Assembly: GCA_036946415.1 (NCBI GenBank)
Contig: JAQIJD010000001.1
Coordinates: 601,840 to 665,839 of the forward strand
Reading direction: 5' to 3'
DNA from: Sphingomonas_Q fennica_A
GTDB lineage: Bacteria; Pseudomonadota; Alphaproteobacteria; Sphingomonadales; Sphingomonadaceae
DNA: 64,000 nt
Numbering within the stretch: the stretch's first letter is position 1; every line of letters starts with the position of its first letter. Below the pieces are notes generated by a model. It ran no database searches, was not told where the DNA came from, and was given only the letters and a program-made list of their open reading frames with translations. The position numbers and the translations under genes were made by a program. Positions 61,890-64,000 of the stretch are shown one piece after another.

Positions 61890-62955
61890 ATGGCTGAGCG
61901 GCCCGCGCTGGCGCTCGTCTTGGGCGGCGGCAATGCGCTCGGCGCCTATCATGCCGGGGCGATCGAGGCGTTCGCGGCGGCGGGACTGGTGCCCGATCGG
62001 ATCGCCGGCGCGTCGATCGGCGCGATCACCGGCGCGATCCTGTGCGGCAATCCGCGCGACGAGTGGCTGCCGCGGCTGCGCGACCTGTGGGGCATCGGTG
62101 GCGACGTCGGGGACGGTGACGGCTGGGCCGGGCTCGACGTGGCGCGCCGCACCGGATCGGTGCTGGCGACGATGGCGGCCGGCCGGCCGGGGCTGTTCGT
62201 GCCGCGCAACCTTTACGGGCCGTGGTGGAACCCGTTCGCGCGCGACGAACCGTCCAGCCTCTATGATCCCGCGCCGCTGGAGGCGACGCTCCGCCGCCTG
62301 ATCGATTTCGATCGTCTGAACCGCGGCGTCCCGCGCTTCGCCGCGACCGTCATCGACGTGGACACCGGCGAGGACCGCCTGTTCGACACCGCCGACCGCC
62401 GCATCGGCCCCGACCATATCCGGGCGAGTGCGGCGCTGCTGCCGATCCTGCCGCCGGTGGAGATTGACGGGCGGCTGCTCGGCGATGCCGGCATTTCCGC
62501 CAACCTTCCGCTCGATACGGTGCTGGCCGATCCGGGTGCCGCGCCGCTTCTCTGCGTCGCGATCGATCTTCTGCCGCTCGCCGCGCCGCGCCCCCGGACG
62601 CTGGGCGATACGATCGCCCGGATGCAGGACTTGGCCTTCGCCAGCCAGAGCCGCCGCGCCATCGCCGCGTGGCGCGCCATCTATGCGGCGCGGGGGGCGA
62701 CGGCACCGGCGGTGACGTTGCTCTACATCGCCTATCGCGATCAGGGCGCGCGAGGTGAGCGGCAAGGCGTTCGACTTCTCCACGCGATCGGTGGCCGAGC
62801 GCTGGCAGGCAGGCCTCAGCGACATGACGCCCATTGCTGCGCGGATCGCCGCCGGCGCGATCGGGACGGGGCGAGCCGGCCTGACGGTGTGTGGCAGGCG
62901 GGCGCAGACGGGCTGGAACCGGCGGAATGGCCGCTGGCGCCCGTTGGCGGTGTGA
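61890..62955 (+). pseudogene. Patatin-like phospholipase, frameshifted
   Basis: Serine acyl hydrolase of the patatin fold with a DUF3734-like C-terminal part. Oxyanion motif GGGNALGAYHAG (about 11), nucleophile GASIGAI (about 43) and the catalytic Asp in LLGDAGI. Frame breaks at the G-run 62744-62746 (one base too many): repaired, YRDQ continues to AREVSGKAFDFSTRSVAERW and SDM. A stop follows at 62953-62955; a further frame change near 62885 is possible because another frame reads VWQAGADGLEPAEWP. No signal peptide, so cytosolic or membrane-associated. Confidence 0.78.
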
Positions 62956-62970
62956 CCTGCCCGCCGCCCT

Positions 62971-64000
62971 TCAGGCCATCACCCCCGCCCGTTCGCCCAC
63001 GCGCCGCAGATCCTCGACGAAGCGGGGCATATTCTTCGTCAGCCTTCTGCCTGTCCTCGATGCGCAGCAGGTAGCTGGGATGCACCGTCACCCACGCCTC
63101 GCTGCCGTCGGCCAGCGTCAGCGCGCGGCCGCGGGTGGCGCCGATCGTCACCACCTTGCCCATCAGCGATCGGGCGGCGGGTGGCGCCCAGCGCGACGGT
63201 GACGGGCGGCTTCACCAGATCGCGCTCCTGATCGATCCACCAGCGGCAGGCGTCGATCTCCGCGCCATTGGGCTTGGAATGGATGCGGCGCTTGCCGCGC
63301 TGCTCATATTTGAAATGCTTGACCGCATTGGTGACATAGGTGCGCGCGCGATCGACCCCGGCCTCGGCCAGCGCGCGATCGAACAATTGCCCGGCCGGGC
63401 CGACGAACGGCGTGCCCGCCAGATCCTCCTGATCGCCGGGCTGCTCGCCCACGAACATCAGGCCGGCATCGATCGGCCCCTCGCCGAACACCGTCTGCGT
63501 GGCCGGGCCGTGCAGCGGGCAGCGCGTGCAGCCCGCCGCCTCGTCGCGCAGGGCCTCCCACGCGATGCGGGCGTTGCCGCCCACCGCCCCCTTGTCGTCC
63601 GATCGCGCCACCATCTCCGCCTCCCGCGCCTGCGCGCCCGCGATCAGCGCCGGCACCAGCGCTGTCTCGGGCATGTTCTTCCAATATTTCTTGGGCATTT
63701 CCTTCAGCATCGCGCCCACCTTCAGCCGGGCGGGATTGAAGATGCTGGCATAATAGGTCTTCCACGCCTCCTCGACGGGATCGCCCTCGGGCGCGTCGGC
63801 GCGGGTGGCGGGCGGGCCTTCGGCCAGCGTCTCGCCGTCCCAGTGGACCGACAGTTCGGGCGTCAGGATCGACCAGCGCATCGTCGCGAAGCGGCGGACG
63901 AAGAAGCCGGCATTGGTGCGGACGATATGGTGATCGGGCTCGTACCAGGCGACGAAGCGGGGGCCGGCTTCGTCCGCCACCTCGCGGAAGCGGAGGTAGG
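62971..64000 (-). pseudogene. UdgX-type uracil-DNA binding protein with N-terminal DUF4130, frameshifted and cut by window end
   Basis: Family 4-like uracil-DNA glycosylase relative that can bind uracil in DNA covalently. The gene runs off the window (frame open to 64000). N-terminal DUF4130 domain (FVAWYEPDHHIVR, FVRRFATMRWSILTPE, MPKKYWKNMPE), then the UDG domain: CTRCPLH iron-sulfur cysteine region, VGEQPGDQED, GPAGQLFD, YVTNAVKHFKYEQRGKRRIHSKP with the KRRIH loop typical of UdgX. Two single-base excesses (in GGG at 63177-63179 and GGGG at 63024-63027) break the frame; after repair it ends at 62971 with HPSYLLRI and RVGERAGVMA. Confidence 0.82.

Overview
The window looks like chromosomal DNA of a high-GC alphaproteobacterium of the order Sphingomonadales (Sphingomonas-like). 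Evidence is the very high GC, the rne / M48 peptidase / DsbA run, a long OMR-type TonB receptor, a Gly/Tyr-rich SWFGD-DUF2171 protein, a GNAT plus fatty-acid-hydroxylase pair that could serve sphingolipid synthesis, and a sigma-54-driven flagellar cluster. There is no rRNA, CRISPR, transposase, integrase or phage gene.

Layout. 1-8.5 kb: 3' end of RNase E, M48 protease, DsbA-like thioredoxin, GH8 hydrolase, msrA, RBBP9-type hydrolase, large GNAT protein and fatty acid hydroxylase. 8.8-12.6 kb: lptF-lptG-flippase operon. 12.7-15.2 kb: DUF2141 protein, diacylglycerol kinase family protein and a Tam41-like putative CDP-diacylglycerol synthase. 15.3-21.5 kb: NAD(P)-binding protein, aromatic-acid type MFS carrier, MetE-like methyltransferase (frameshifted), SnoaL-like protein, TonB receptor. 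21.6-27.7 kb: Mfd-like helicase, SDR, Zn-alcohol dehydrogenase, SRPBCC protein. 27.8-30 kb: DUF4142, tRNA-Gly, tRNA-Tyr, FMN lactate dehydrogenase. 30.2-38.5 kb: murI, scoA / acid phosphatase / scoB, SDR, DUF2171 protein, tRNA-Ala, dgt, dinB. 38.7-54.1 kb: flagellar locus (fliA, flhA, flgN, flgM, flgA, motAB-like genes, then flgBCDEFGHIJKL) interrupted by one MarR-GNAT regulator. 54.2-60 kb: coaA and a peptide ABC transporter condensed into three polypeptides. 60-64 kb: LOV histidine kinase, patatin, UdgX, all broken by single-base indels.

How it fits together. Three near-consensus sigma-54 promoters lie before flhA, flgA and flgB. Paired CGGCAA-N4-TTGCCG palindromes (FlbD-like enhancer candidates) precede the flgB promoter, and a further copy sits in the middle of the locus. 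FliA and FlgM are both encoded here, so the classical sigma-54 to sigma-28 cascade can be read from one region. The kinase/Tam41-like pair could turn diacylglycerol into phosphatidate and then CDP-diacylglycerol. LptFG with a flippase serve envelope glycolipid export.

Three families of palindromic intergenic repeats are scattered between genes. About ten apparent frameshifts, nearly all one extra G or C in a short homopolymer, break conserved genes and most likely reflect sequencing error.
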